Of a stretch of 57,822 bases of DNA, positions 24,480 to 32,720 are shown piece after piece. The notes beneath the pieces were generated by a model, which saw only the letters and a list, made by a program, of their open reading frames with translations, searched no databases and was not told where the DNA came from. The translations under genes were made by a program, and so were the position numbers. How positions within the stretch are numbered: the stretch's first letter is position 1; each line of letters opens with the position of its first letter. The DNA is taken from positions 1 to 57,822 of the forward strand of contig SFLS01000004.1 of NCBI GenBank assembly GCA_004554485.1. The letters run 5' to 3'. The DNA is from Oscillospiraceae bacterium (GTDB lineage Bacteria > Bacillota > Clostridia > Oscillospirales > Ruminococcaceae).

Positions 24480-24797
24480 CTATCCGTTCCGGGCGGCGAG
24501 GAAAAGGGCAAAATCCCGTACCGTGCCTCGCTGGACATCGGTCAGTCCCGCGGGCAGGGGCAGGACATCCTGGCCTGCGTTGCTGGGGAACGGCTCATCG
24601 CTCAGTCCCACCAGGTAATCAACGGTCACGCCGAAGTATCTGGCCAGCCAAACCTTTGTCTCGTCGCTTGGGTCGCTTTTTCCCTTTTCGTAGGAAGATA
24701 TGGTGTGGTGCGAAACCGACAGCATATTTCCCAGCTCGATTTGTGACAGTCCCGCTGCCTTGCGTAGCAGATACAAGCGGTTACCTATCATTCCCAT
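24480..24797 (-). CDS. Small XRE-family repressor
   Basis: 105 residues. HTH at about 5-62 (NRLYLLRKAAGLSQIELGNM, SVSHHTISSYEKGKSDPSDE, YFGVTVDYLVGLSD), then a short C-terminal helix for dimerisation. GAAGGGAA precedes the ATG. A perfect 14-bp palindrome covers its -10 box, a strong hint of autorepression. No linked target gene is apparent; the divergent neighbour is a small protein of unknown function. Confidence 0.85.
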   Translation of the reverse strand: MGMIGNRLYLLRKAAGLSQIELGNMLSVSHHTISSYEKGKSDPSDETKVWLARYFGVTVDYLVGLSDEPFPSNAGQDVLPLPAGLTDVQRGTVRDFALFLAARNG

Positions 24798-24825
24798 TTC
24801 CCTTCTCTCTTAAGACTGGGTAATG

Positions 24826-24857
24826 AATAGTATACTATTTTTATACAAAAATGGAAA
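24826..24857 (-). promoter_or_regulatory. Promoter of the small XRE repressor with palindromic operator
   Basis: Minus strand: -35 TTTCCA (24852-24857), 17-bp spacer, -10 TATACT (24829-24834). The palindrome AATAGTATACTATT (24826-24839) covers the -10. Confidence 0.6.
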
Positions 24858-24957
24858 TGCCTTTTACAAAAATCGGTTGATTCCACAAATTAAGCCGTCA
24901 TAATTCGTCACATTTTATAGGAAAAATTTCCATCTTCGGCTGCCAATATTTTGCGTC

Positions 24958-24986
24958 TGTCCAACGGGGGCACGGCTTTTTATAAT
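24958..24986 (+). promoter_or_regulatory. Promoter of the 90-residue protein gene
   Basis: -10 TATAAT (24981-24986), 17-bp spacer, weak -35 TGTCCA (24958-24963). Confidence 0.5.
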
Positions 24987-25031
24987 AAGGATACAGCCCT
25001 GTAATGCTGACAAAAAGGAGGTACCAAAACC

Positions 25032-25304
25032 ATGGAGGTCGTATCGCTGCATCGGGAAATTGCCGCGGAGGACGGCGAAACCTTCCGGGTATGCTACGCG
25101 CTGCTGCGGGAGGCCTGCGGCCGGGAGCAGGTCTACGGCGTGTTGTGCTATCTGGAGGGGCTGCGCTGCCGCTCCGACCAGTACTGCCGCCTGCCCGCGC
25201 TGCTGGAAAACCGCCGGCTGGGGCAGGCGCTGCTGGAGTATCTGGCGGAGCGGGAGGTCATGCCCACCCACCTGGAGGAGATCCTGTGCGAGCTAATGCC
25301 GTAA
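25032..25304 (+). CDS. Small protein of unknown function, 90 residues
   Basis: Acidic, all-helical-looking soluble protein (MEVVSLHREIAAEDGETFRV ... EEILCELMP) with three spaced cysteines. AAGGAGG precedes the ATG by ten bases. I do not recognise it. It has its own promoter and a strong terminator, so it is a monocistronic gene between the XRE repressor and dpaA. Confidence 0.72.
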   Translation: MEVVSLHREIAAEDGETFRVCYALLREACGREQVYGVLCYLEGLRCRSDQYCRLPALLENRRLGQALLEYLAEREVMPTHLEEILCELMP

Positions 25305-25312
25305 AGAGAGGG

Positions 25313-25350
25313 AAAAGAGCGCCGGCCATCGCTGCCGGTGCTCTTTTTTG
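25313..25350 (+). terminator. Terminator of the 90-residue protein gene
   Basis: Stem AAAAGAGCGCCGGC / GCCGGTGCTCTTTT (one G-T pair) and T6. Confidence 0.82.
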
Positions 25351-25377
25351 CGCCCGGGCATGCCCTTTGGGCCCATT

Positions 25378-25406
25378 CACCCCCGCCGCGCCGGCGGCAT
25401 AAGATA
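25378..25406 (+). promoter_or_regulatory. Sigma-K-like promoter of dpaAB
   Basis: -10 CATAAGATA (25398-25406) matches CATANNNTA exactly; CACC (25378-25381) fits the -35 mACm with a 16-bp spacer. dpaAB is sigma-K controlled in Bacillus (established). A GC hairpin (25412-25440) lies in the leader. Confidence 0.6.
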
Positions 25407-25473
25407 TCACGGCAGGGGTGCGGTCCTTTGCGCCCCTGCCTCATTTACATACGGAAAGCAGTGGTGAACCGCT

Positions 25474-26355
25474 TTGAACCGATATCATATCACCGTATTG
25501 GGCGGGGACGCCCGCATGGCCTGGCTGGCCGACGCCCTGCGGCAGGAGGGTCACACCGTCCGGCTGGCGGCGCTTGCTCCCCCCGCGGAGCTGCAAAAGC
25601 GCCTGCCCCCCGCCGAGGAGATCCATACGCTTCTGCCGCAAAGCACTCTTGTGATCCTCGCCGTTCCCACCGCCACACCGCAGGGCCTGCTGCGCACCCC
25701 CACCGTGGAAGGAGTCTTTCCCCTGGCGGATTGCCTTTCGCTGCTCCCCGTGGGGGCGACGGTGCTGGGCGGCACGCTGCCCCCGGCCTGTCGGGAGATC
25801 GTGACGGCGCGGGAGCTGCGCTATACCGACCTGCTGCAGCTTCCGGAGCTGGCGGAGCTGAACGCCATCGCCACGGCGGAAGGCGCCGTCGCCCTGGCCA
25901 TGAAGGAGCGCAGCACCACACTGTTCGGTGCCCGCTGCCTGGTGCTGGGCTACGGACGGTGCGGCAGCGCGCTCTGCCGCCGGCTGGCGGCCTTGGGGGC
26001 GCGGGTCACCGCCGCCGCCCGCCGCCGGGAACAGCTGGCGCGCATCTATGCCGACGGCTGCACCCCCTGCCCCATCGCCTCCCTTTCCCGGGTCCTCTCC
26101 GACTGCGAGGTCGTTTTTAATACCGTGCCGGCCATGGTGCTGCCCGCCGAACTGCTGCGGCAGCTCCCGCCGGAAACGCTGCTCATCGAGCTGGCCTCCG
26201 CCCCCGGCGGCATCGACTGCCGGGCAGCGGAGGCGATGGGGCTGCGGGTCATCGCGGCGCCGGGACTGCCGGGCCGGGTAGCGCCCCGCACCGCCGGAGA
26301 GTATCTACGGCAGGTCATCTGCGGCCTGCTGCAACAAAGGGAGGAATCCATTTGA
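25474..26355 (+). CDS. dpaA: Dipicolinate synthase subunit A
   Basis: 293 residues; makes dipicolinic acid from dihydrodipicolinate in the mother cell during sporulation, with DpaB. Two Rossmann-like regions: YHITVLGGDARMAWLADALR at the start and GARCLVLGYGRCGSALCRRL (about 150-169), as in DpaA (SpoVFA). ELASAPGGIDCRAAEAMG and APGLPGRVAPRTAGEY follow. The start is a TTG at 25474 with a weak GGTGA site; no ATG fits the conserved N-terminus. The stop overlaps the TTG start of dpaB (four bases). Mother-cell expression is suggested by the sigma-K-like promoter. Confidence 0.92.
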   Translation: MNRYHITVLGGDARMAWLADALRQEGHTVRLAALAPPAELQKRLPPAEEIHTLLPQSTLVILAVPTATPQGLLRTPTVEGVFPLADCLSLLPVGATVLGGTLPPACREIVTARELRYTDLLQLPELAELNAIATAEGAVALAMKERSTTLFGARCLVLGYGRCGSALCRRLAALGARVTAAARRREQLARIYADGCTPCPIASLSRVLSDCEVVFNTVPAMVLPAELLRQLPPETLLIELASAPGGIDCRAAEAMGLRVIAAPGLPGRVAPRTAGEYLRQVICGLLQQREESI

Positions 26356-26930
26356 GCACAAAGAAACTGGGCTTTGCCCTCTGCGGGTCGTTCTGCACGC
26401 TGGAGCGTACCCTGCAGACCATGGAAGAGCTGGCCGCGCAGGGCTGGGAGATCCAGCCCATCATGTCCCCCATCACCTACCGGACCGATACCCGCTTCGG
26501 CACGGCGGAGCAGTGGCGCAGCCGGGTGGAGGCGCTGTGCGGCCGTCCCATCTGGCACACCATCCCGCAGGTGGAACCCATCGGCCCGCGCGCCCTGCTG
26601 GACCTGCTGCTGGTGGCGCCCTGCACCGGCAATACGCTGGGTAAGCTGGCCTGCGGCATCACCGATACCCCCGTGACGATGGCGGTCAAGGCCCATCTGC
26701 GCAATCTACGGCCGGTGGTGCTGGCCGTTTCCACCAACGACGGTCTGGGGGCCAGCGCCCGCAATATCGGCACGCTGCTGAATTGCCGCAACTTCTACTT
26801 CGTCCCCTTCGCGCAGGATGACCCCCTGCACAAGGAAGCCTCCCTGGTGGCGGATCTGAGCCGCACCCAGGAGACCCTGCTGGCCGCGCTGCAGGGGCGG
26901 CAGCTCCAGCCGCTGCTCCTGCAAAAATGA
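26352..26930 (+). CDS. dpaB: Dipicolinate synthase subunit B
   Basis: 192-residue flavoprotein-like partner of DpaA. Blocks LGFALCGSFCTLERTL, PIMSPITYRTDTRFG, LLVAPCTGNTLGKLACGITDTPVTMAVKAHLRN and VLAVSTNDGLGASARNIG are characteristic. It belongs to the flavin-dependent HFCD fold. TTG start at 26352 behind GGGAGG, overlapping the dpaA stop (translational coupling). It marks the organism as a spore former or a recent descendant of one. A terminator follows about 60 bases after the stop. Confidence 0.94.
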   Translation: MSTKKLGFALCGSFCTLERTLQTMEELAAQGWEIQPIMSPITYRTDTRFGTAEQWRSRVEALCGRPIWHTIPQVEPIGPRALLDLLLVAPCTGNTLGKLACGITDTPVTMAVKAHLRNLRPVVLAVSTNDGLGASARNIGTLLNCRNFYFVPFAQDDPLHKEASLVADLSRTQETLLAALQGRQLQPLLLQK

Positions 26931-26985
26931 CATCCTTGATTCAAATTGAGAACCCTTTTTAAGAAACGCAGCCAAAAATCAGCCC

Positions 26986-27022
26986 AAAAACGCAGGAAAG
27001 AAATTTCTATCCTGCGTTTTTT
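26986..27022 (+). terminator. dpaAB terminator
   Basis: Stem CGCAGGA / TCCTGCG with an internal AGAAATTTCT palindrome and T6. Confidence 0.82.
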
Positions 27023-27034
27023 GCCGGGAAACAC

Positions 27035-27063
27035 TTGATTTTGCCGCGGCACTTCGCTATGAT
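27035..27063 (+). promoter_or_regulatory. Promoter of the RpiR-family regulator operon
   Basis: -35 TTGATT (27035-27040), 17-bp spacer, -10 TATGAT (27058-27063). Confidence 0.7.
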
Positions 27064-27098
27064 AAAGAGGAATATTCCAAAAGAGAGAAGGTGCCGTC

Positions 27099-27977
27099 AT
27101 GACACAGGATCTGCTTCAACTGATCAGCGCAGAGATGAAAAATTTTTCCAAGGGACAAAAACGGATCGGCAGCTTTATTCTGGAGCATTATGATAAGGCA
27201 GCCTTTATGACCGCCGCCAAGCTGGGCGAAACGGTCGGGGTCAGCGAATCCACCGTGGTGCGCTTTGCCGCCGAGCTGAGCTTCGAGGGCTATCCCCAGC
27301 TGCAAAAGTCTTTGCAGGATATCATCCGCAACCGGCTGACCACCGTGCAGCGCATGGAGATCATCGACGAACAGCTCTCCGGCGGGGTGGATGTCCTGCA
27401 CCGGGTCATGTCCTCCGATGCCGACAAGATCCGCCGCACCCAGGAGGAGATCCCCGGCGAAGATTTCGACGCCGTGGTCAACACCATCATCGGGGCCCGG
27501 CGCATCTATATCCTGGGGCTGCGCTCCTCCGGCGTGCTGGCCGGCTTTCTTTCCTTCTACTTCAACCACATCTTTGAGGACGTGGTCAATGTCGGCGCCG
27601 CCCAGGGCGAAACCTTCGAGCAGATGCTGCGCATCGGGCCGGAGGACGTCCTTATCGCCATCAGCTTCCCCCGGTATTCCCAGCGCACCCTCAAGGCGGT
27701 GCATTACGCCAAAAAGCAGGGGGCCTGCATCATCGGCATCACCGATTCCACCTCGGCGCCGCTGGCGGCCATGTCCAACCAGGTGCTGCTGGCCCGCAGT
27801 GAGATGGCCTCCTTCGTCGATTCTCTGGTCGCCCCCATGAGTCTGCTCAACGCCATCATCGTGGCGGTGGGCCTGCGCAAAAAGCACGAAACCTCCAATA
27901 CCTACGCCATGCTGGAGCAGATCTGGAGCGATTACGACGTCTACGAGAAAAACGAGGAGATCCATTCCGCCCCATGA
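27099..27977 (+). CDS. MurR/RpiR-family transcription regulator
   Basis: 292 residues. An N-terminal HTH_6 domain (1-78; FSKGQKRIGSFILEHYDKAA, VGVSESTVVRFAAELSFEGY) and a C-terminal SIS sugar-phosphate-binding domain (about 120-260; RRIYILGLRSSGVLAGF, DVLIAISFPRYSQRTL, IIGITDSTSAPLA). Such proteins sense phosphosugars and control sugar catabolism; no sugar genes follow here. AGAAGGTG precedes the ATG. Its stop overlaps the ATG of the flavoprotein gene (ATGA), so the pair is coupled. Confidence 0.92.
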   Translation: MTQDLLQLISAEMKNFSKGQKRIGSFILEHYDKAAFMTAAKLGETVGVSESTVVRFAAELSFEGYPQLQKSLQDIIRNRLTTVQRMEIIDEQLSGGVDVLHRVMSSDADKIRRTQEEIPGEDFDAVVNTIIGARRIYILGLRSSGVLAGFLSFYFNHIFEDVVNVGAAQGETFEQMLRIGPEDVLIAISFPRYSQRTLKAVHYAKKQGACIIGITDSTSAPLAAMSNQVLLARSEMASFVDSLVAPMSLLNAIIVAVGLRKKHETSNTYAMLEQIWSDYDVYEKNEEIHSAP

Positions 27978-29200
27978 AGCAGTTTGACCGAATCATCATC
28001 GGCGGCGGGGCCGCCGGGATGTTTGCCGCCGGCTTTGCCGGCCAACGCGGCGAGCGGGTACTGGTGCTGGAAAAGCGGGAGCGCCCCGCCCGCAAGATCC
28101 TGGTGACCGGCAAGGGCCGCTGCAACCTCACCAATAACTGCACCCCGCAGCAGTTTATTGCCGCGGTGCGGCGCAATCCCCGCTTTCTGATGAGCGCGGC
28201 CTACGCCTTCCCTCCGCAGCAGACCATGGCGGTCTTTGAAGGGCTGGGTGTCCCGCTTAAAACCGAGCGCGGCGGCCGGGTCTTTCCGGTCAGCGACCGC
28301 GCCATGGATATTGCCGACGCCCTGTGCGAATTTGCCCGTCGGGGCGGCGTGCAGGTGGTACAGGCCGCCGTTACCGGGCTGATTCTGGAAAACGGCGCTG
28401 TCTGCGGCGCGCGCACTGCTGATGGCCGGGAATACCGCGCCCCGCTGACGGTGCTGGCCACCGGCGGCAAAAGCTACCCCGCCACCGGCAGCGACGGCTC
28501 CGGGTACCGGCTGGCGGCCGAGGCGGGCCATACCATTCTCCCGCCCCGTCCCTCACTGGTCCCCATCATCTGCGAAAACATGGACAAGCAGTTTCAGGCG
28601 CTGATGGGCCTTTCGCTGCGCAATGTCACGCTGACCCTCATCGAAAAAAAGAGCGGTAAAACGGTATACAGCGAACTGGGCGAGATGCTGTTCACCCACT
28701 TCGGTATCTCCGGGCCGCTGGCGCTCACCGCCTCCAGCTACATGGAACGGCCCGCCGACTACCGCATCACCATCGACTGCAAGCCCGGCCTGACCCCGGA
28801 GCAGCTGGACGCCCGGCTGCTGCGGGATTTCGGCGCCACGCCCAACCGGGCGTTCGGCAATGCGCTGGAGGCCCTGCTGCCCCGTTCCCTTATCCCCGTT
28901 GTTGTCGCCAAAAGCGGCATCCCGACCGACCGCCGGGTCAATCAGCTCACCCGCGAGGAGCGGCAGCGGCTGGGGGCGCTCCTCAAGGCGTTCCCGCTGA
29001 CCCCGCAGGCGCTGCGTCCCATCGAGGAGGCCGTTGTTACCGCCGGGGGCGTTTCGGTCCGGGAAATCGACCCACGAACCATGCGCAGCCGGCTGGCGGA
29101 GGGTCTGGCCTTTGCCGGCGAGGTCATCGACGTGGATGCCGTCACCGGCGGCTACAATCTCCAGATTGCCTGGAGCACCGGCTATCTGGCCGGGCAGTAA
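27974..29200 (+). CDS. HI0933/YhiN-family FAD-dependent oxidoreductase
   Basis: 408 residues. FAD Rossmann motif RIIIGGGAAGMFAAGFAG (about 6-23), then the family motif KILVTGKGRCNLTNN (about 41-55), TGGKSYPATGSDGSGY (about 162) and the C-terminal TAGGVSVREIDPRTM and FAGEVIDVDAVTGGYNLQIAWSTG. The physiological substrate of this conserved family is unknown. Start overlaps the regulator stop. A cloverleaf-type element lies in the gap before cmk; whether cmk is in the same operon is not clear. Confidence 0.92.
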   Translation: MKQFDRIIIGGGAAGMFAAGFAGQRGERVLVLEKRERPARKILVTGKGRCNLTNNCTPQQFIAAVRRNPRFLMSAAYAFPPQQTMAVFEGLGVPLKTERGGRVFPVSDRAMDIADALCEFARRGGVQVVQAAVTGLILENGAVCGARTADGREYRAPLTVLATGGKSYPATGSDGSGYRLAAEAGHTILPPRPSLVPIICENMDKQFQALMGLSLRNVTLTLIEKKSGKTVYSELGEMLFTHFGISGPLALTASSYMERPADYRITIDCKPGLTPEQLDARLLRDFGATPNRAFGNALEALLPRSLIPVVVAKSGIPTDRRVNQLTREERQRLGALLKAFPLTPQALRPIEEAVVTAGGVSVREIDPRTMRSRLAEGLAFAGEVIDVDAVTGGYNLQIAWSTGYLAGQ

Positions 29201-29228
29201 CCGTTTGAATTTCTGCAGGGGACCGGAC

Positions 29229-29316
29229 CCGCCGCCCCGCGGCGGCAGCCTCCGGCTGCCGCCTGCCGCGCCCGCAGGGCGCGGCCCCCGCGCTGCGCGC
29301 GGGGGCGGGGCGGCGG
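29229..29316. repeat. Second-type cloverleaf element F
   Basis: Arms 29229-29240 (CCGCCGCCCCGC) and 29305-29316 pair over 12 bp and enclose three hairpins with 3-nt loops: 29241-29263 (stem GGCGGCAGCC), 29265-29285 (stem GCCGCGCCC, loop GCA) and 29286-29304 (stem CCCCGCGC, loop TGC). The architecture is that of copies C-E but the arms differ; the middle hairpin has the GCCC-GCA-GGGC apex. It lies between two co-directional genes. Confidence 0.8.
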
Positions 29317-29360
29317 TCTTTCCCCTTTCCCCATCCTCTCCGAAAGGCAGGGATCCTTCC

Positions 29361-30035
29361 ATGATCTCCATCGCGATCGACGGCCCCGCGGGCGCGGGCA
29401 AAAGCAGCATCTGCCGCCGCCTGGCCCGGGAACTGAACTTCCTGCACGTGGATACCGGCGCGCTGTACCGTGCGGTCGGTCTGTTTGTGCTGCGCCGGGG
29501 CGGCGACCCCGCCGACCCCCGCTCGGTCCTGCCCCTGCTGCCCCGGATCCGTCTGGACCTGCAGTTCGCGGACGGCGAGCAGCGCATTCTGCTGGACGGG
29601 GAGGACGTTTCGGAGGCCATCCGCTCTCCGGAGGCCTCCTGCGCCTCCTCGGCCGTTTCCGCCCTGCCGGAGGTCCGCGCCTTTCTGCTGGAGCAGCAGC
29701 GCAGCCTGGCGCGTCAGCACAATGTCATCATGGACGGCCGCGATATCGGCACCGTCGTGCTGCCCGACGCCACCGTCAAGATCTACCTGACCGCCGACGC
29801 CGAGGTACGGGCCCGCCGCCGCTGGCTGGAGCAGCGGCAAAAGGGCGTCGAGGAGCCCTACGAACAGGTGCTGGCCGCCGTCCGTCTCCGGGACTATCAG
29901 GACAGCCATCGGGAGGTCGCCCCCATGCGCCGGGCGCCGGATGCCTGGCTCTGCGACAGCTCCGCTCTGGATTTTGAGGAAACCGTCGCTGTCCTGCTGC
30001 GGTATATTCGGGAAAAAACGGGGGTCAAAGGATGA
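29361..30035 (+). CDS. cmk: Cytidylate kinase
   Basis: 224 residues; phosphorylates CMP and dCMP with ATP. P-loop IAIDGPAGAGKSSICRRLA (5-23), DTGALYRAV (about 30), IMDGRDIGTVVLPDATVKIYLTADAEVRARRR (about 128-160) and the RDYQDSHREVAPMRRAPDA block. The ATG at 29361 is preceded by AAAGGCAGGG, a weak site. ispH follows with an ATGA overlap; the cmk-(plsC)-ispH-rpsA order is usual in Clostridia. Confidence 0.95.
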   Translation: MISIAIDGPAGAGKSSICRRLARELNFLHVDTGALYRAVGLFVLRRGGDPADPRSVLPLLPRIRLDLQFADGEQRILLDGEDVSEAIRSPEASCASSAVSALPEVRAFLLEQQRSLARQHNVIMDGRDIGTVVLPDATVKIYLTADAEVRARRRWLEQRQKGVEEPYEQVLAAVRLRDYQDSHREVAPMRRAPDAWLCDSSALDFEETVAVLLRYIREKTGVKG

Positions 30036-32017
30036 AGATCACCGTCGCCAGAACCGCCGGTCCCTGCTTTGGGGTGCAGCGGGCGCTGGAGCTGGCGCAG
30101 CAAAGCGCCGCGCTCGGCCCCACCTGCACGCTGGGGGAGCTTATCCACAACCGGCAGGCGGTCCAGCAGCTGGCCGAAAGCGGCATCACCGTCATCGCCT
30201 CCCCCGAGGAAGCGCCGGCGGGCGCCGCCGTAGTGCTGCGCTCCCACGGGGCCGGTCCGGAGGTCTACCGGACGCTGGCGCACCGTGGCAACCCCTGTGT
30301 GGATGCCACCTGTCCCTTTGTCCGGCGCATCCACCGCATCGTGGCCGAAGCCCCCACAGAGGCCGTTGTCTGGATCGCCGGGCGCCGCGATCACCCGGAG
30401 GTGCAGGGCATTCTGGGTCACTGTAGCGCTCCCGCCCGGGTCTTTGCCGATGCCGCGGAACTGGAAAACGATCTGTCCGGCGAGCCGTTTCCCGTTCAAA
30501 CCCCCGTTTTTTTGGTGGGGCAGACCACCTTTTCGCTGTCGGAATGGGAGAAAATAATAATTTTCGCAAAAAAAGTGTGTACAAATCTAAAAGTATTTGA
30601 TACAATATGTAGAGCGACCATCGAGCGGCAGTCCGAAGCAAAACGGCTGGCCCAAACTGCTGATGCCATGGTGGTGGTAGGGGGCTTTCACAGCGCCAAT
30701 ACCACGGCTTTGGCGGCACTGTGCGGCAGGTATTGCCCCACTGTGCAGGTCGAAACGGCGGACCAGCTGGAACGCCACCGGGAGACCCTGCGGGGCGCCC
30801 GCTTCATCGGTATTACTGCCGGCGCTTCAACCCCGGCTTGTATCATTAAGGAGGTTCTAAATTCCATGAGCGTATTGGAAAACAACACTGAAGAAATGAA
30901 CTTTGGGGAGCTGCTCGATCAATACTCCAAAAGTATACATAATGGGGAGAAGGTAACGGCCGTTGTTACAGGCATCAAGCCGACGGAAATTTCTGTTGAC
31001 GCCGGCACCAAGCACGCCTGTTATGTACCGCTGGATCAGCTGACCAGCGACCCCGGCGCCAAGCCGGAGGATATTGTCAAGGTCGGCGACGAGCTGGAGC
31101 TGATGGTCGTCCGCGTCAACGATGTGGAAGGCACCGCCATGCTCTCCAAGACCCGTCTGGATGCCGCTGCCGGCTTTGAGAAGGTCATGAACGCCGGCGA
31201 AACCGGCGAAGTCCTCACCGGCGTCGTCACCGAAGTCATCAAGGGCGGCGTTCTGGTCCTCACCAACGGCGTCAAGGTATTTATCCCCGCCAGCCAGACC
31301 GGCGTTCCCCGTGACGGCGACCTGAACACCCTGCTGCGCAAGGAAGTCAGCTTCAAGATCCTGGAGACCAACCGTCAGCGCCGCCGTGCCGTCGGCTCTA
31401 TCAGCGTTGTGGCCCGCGAAGCCCGCAAGGAGCAGGCCAAGAAGTTCTGGGAAGAGGTCGAGGTCGGCAAGGTCTACACCGGCAAGGTCAAGAGCCTTAC
31501 CAATTTCGGCGCGTTTGTTGATCTGGGCGGCGTGGATGGCCGCATCGGTCTTACCGATCTGACCTGGCTGCGGGTCAAGAACCCCTCCGAGGTCGTTTCC
31601 ATCGGCGATACCGTCGAAGTCACCGTCAAGGATATCGACCGCGAAAACAACCGCGTTTCCCTCATCTACAAAAAGACCGAGGACAACCCCTGGGAGAAGA
31701 TCAAGACGATGTACAAGGTCGGCGACGTCGTTACCGTCAAGATCATGTCCATCACCACCTTCGGCGCCTTTGCCCAGATCATCCCGGGCATCGACGGCCT
31801 GATCCACATCTCCCAGATCGCCCGCGAGCGTGTGGAGAAGGTTGCGGATAAGCTGTCGGTCGGCCAGGAGGTCGAGGCCAAGATCACCGAGCTGGATTAT
31901 GACCGTCATCGCGCCAGCCTTTCTATCAAGGCTCTGCTGGCCGAGGAAGCTCCCGCCGAGGAAGCCCCCGCTGAGGAGGCTCCCGCTGAGGAGACCGAAG
32001 CCCCTGTTGAGGAGTAA
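30032..32017 (+). CDS. ispH-rpsA: IspH (HMBPP reductase) fused to ribosomal protein S1
   Basis: 661 residues. IspH part (1-275): the last step of the MEP isoprenoid pathway, with cluster ligands Cys12 (GPCFGVQRA), Cys94 (DATCPFV) and Cys193 (DTICRAT), and active-site SHG, HPEVQG and GGFHSANTTALA. S1 part (279-661): four S1 RNA-binding motifs (about 298-368, 384-450, 471-540, 557-627) and an acidic EEAPAEEAPAEE tail. Fusion of these two is known in Clostridia. Inside the frame, AAGGAGG (30848-30854) stands 11 bases before Met279, so free S1 (30866-32017, 383 residues) may also be made. An AT-rich stretch in ispH holds a candidate internal promoter. Confidence 0.95.
   Translation: MKITVARTAGPCFGVQRALELAQQSAALGPTCTLGELIHNRQAVQQLAESGITVIASPEEAPAGAAVVLRSHGAGPEVYRTLAHRGNPCVDATCPFVRRIHRIVAEAPTEAVVWIAGRRDHPEVQGILGHCSAPARVFADAAELENDLSGEPFPVQTPVFLVGQTTFSLSEWEKIIIFAKKVCTNLKVFDTICRATIERQSEAKRLAQTADAMVVVGGFHSANTTALAALCGRYCPTVQVETADQLERHRETLRGARFIGITAGASTPACIIKEVLNSMSVLENNTEEMNFGELLDQYSKSIHNGEKVTAVVTGIKPTEISVDAGTKHACYVPLDQLTSDPGAKPEDIVKVGDELELMVVRVNDVEGTAMLSKTRLDAAAGFEKVMNAGETGEVLTGVVTEVIKGGVLVLTNGVKVFIPASQTGVPRDGDLNTLLRKEVSFKILETNRQRRRAVGSISVVAREARKEQAKKFWEEVEVGKVYTGKVKSLTNFGAFVDLGGVDGRIGLTDLTWLRVKNPSEVVSIGDTVEVTVKDIDRENNRVSLIYKKTEDNPWEKIKTMYKVGDVVTVKIMSITTFGAFAQIIPGIDGLIHISQIARERVEKVADKLSVGQEVEAKITELDYDRHRASLSIKALLAEEAPAEEAPAEEAPAEETEAPVEE
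30578..30606 (+). promoter_or_regulatory. Candidate internal promoter for S1 within ispH
   Basis: -35 TGTACA (30578-30583), 17-bp spacer, -10 TACAAT (30601-30606), in an AT-rich island (30548-30615) of an otherwise GC-rich gene. The same bases encode conserved IspH residues near Cys193, so the match may be incidental. Confidence 0.35.
30848..30868 (+). promoter_or_regulatory. Internal ribosome binding site and start codon for free S1
   Basis: AAGGAGG at 30848-30854, then ATG at 30866-30868 in frame with the fusion, exactly at the IspH/S1 domain boundary. Confidence 0.6.
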
Positions 32018-32105
32018 TTTCCCGTTTACCCTATATTCCCCGGCCCCGCGGTCGGGGAATTTTTGTCCCCCTTTTACCGCTTCACCCCGCGCCGCGGAAA
32101 AGGAT

Positions 32106-32152
32106 TTGACAAATATTCCGGTCTCTGTTATGATTATACAAGTAATGATTAT
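32106..32152 (+). promoter_or_regulatory. Promoter and direct repeats ahead of the PerR-like gene
   Basis: -35 TTGACA (32106-32111), 17-bp spacer, -10 TATGAT (32129-32134). TGATTAT occurs twice (32131-32137, 32146-32152) with a 15-base period, in an A/T-rich tract like a Fur/PerR box; probable autoregulatory site. Confidence 0.6.
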
Positions 32153-32172
32153 TATTTTAAGGGGGGATTGAT

Positions 32173-32559
32173 TTGAAGTACTCGCGTCAGCGGGAATTGA
32201 TTTTGGAAACGGTGCAGCAATCGGATGACCATCCCACGGCGGATACCATCTATGCACGGGTCAGGGCGCTTGACCCCAAGGTCAGCCTGGGTACCGTATA
32301 CCGCAACCTCAATCTGCTGTGTGAGACCGGCCGGCTGCTCAAGGTCTCCATTCCCGGCGGCAGCGACCGCTTTGACCATACCCTGCAGAATCACGCCCAT
32401 GCCGTCTGTACCGTCTGCGGCACTGTCAGCGATGTTCTGCCCCAGGCTCTTCCCCTGCTGGAAGAATTCCTGCAGCAGGACTGCGGCTTCACCGTCCGCC
32501 GCATGAACCTGGTGCTGGAGGGCGTTTGCCCCCGCTGCCGGCAGCACACCGCCAGCTGA
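32173..32559 (+). CDS. Fur-family repressor, PerR-like
   Basis: 128 residues. Winged HTH (1-75; SRQRELILETVQQSDDHPTA, SLGTVYRNLNLLCETG) and a dimerisation domain. The structural zinc site CTVC (79, 82) and CPRC (119, 122) is complete. Residues equivalent to the PerR regulatory metal site are kept: His20, Asp68, His74, His76 and Asp87; the last Asp (rather than Glu) favours PerR over Fur. It would be a peroxide-sensing repressor; a rubrerythrin or other target gene is not in the window. TTG start behind GGGGGG. Monocistronic with terminator. Confidence 0.85.
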   Translation: MKYSRQRELILETVQQSDDHPTADTIYARVRALDPKVSLGTVYRNLNLLCETGRLLKVSIPGGSDRFDHTLQNHAHAVCTVCGTVSDVLPQALPLLEEFLQQDCGFTVRRMNLVLEGVCPRCRQHTAS

Positions 32560-32642
32560 ATAGGCGTGCAGCCCTTGCCGCTGCCCGCATTTCTCTCCGA
32601 TATTTCCGTATCACCCGATCGATAAGGGGACCTGCCCCTGCC

Positions 32643-32682
32643 AAAACGCCCCTGCGGCTTGCTGCCGCAGGGGCGTTTTTTC
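32643..32682. terminator. Bidirectional terminator
   Basis: 16-bp stem AAAACGCCCCTGCGGC / GCCGCAGGGGCGTTTT with a 5-nt loop and T6, between convergent genes. Confidence 0.88.
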
Positions 32683-32720
32683 TGTGCCGCCGGTTTTCCG
32701 CCGGCATCCGGTTTTTATTA

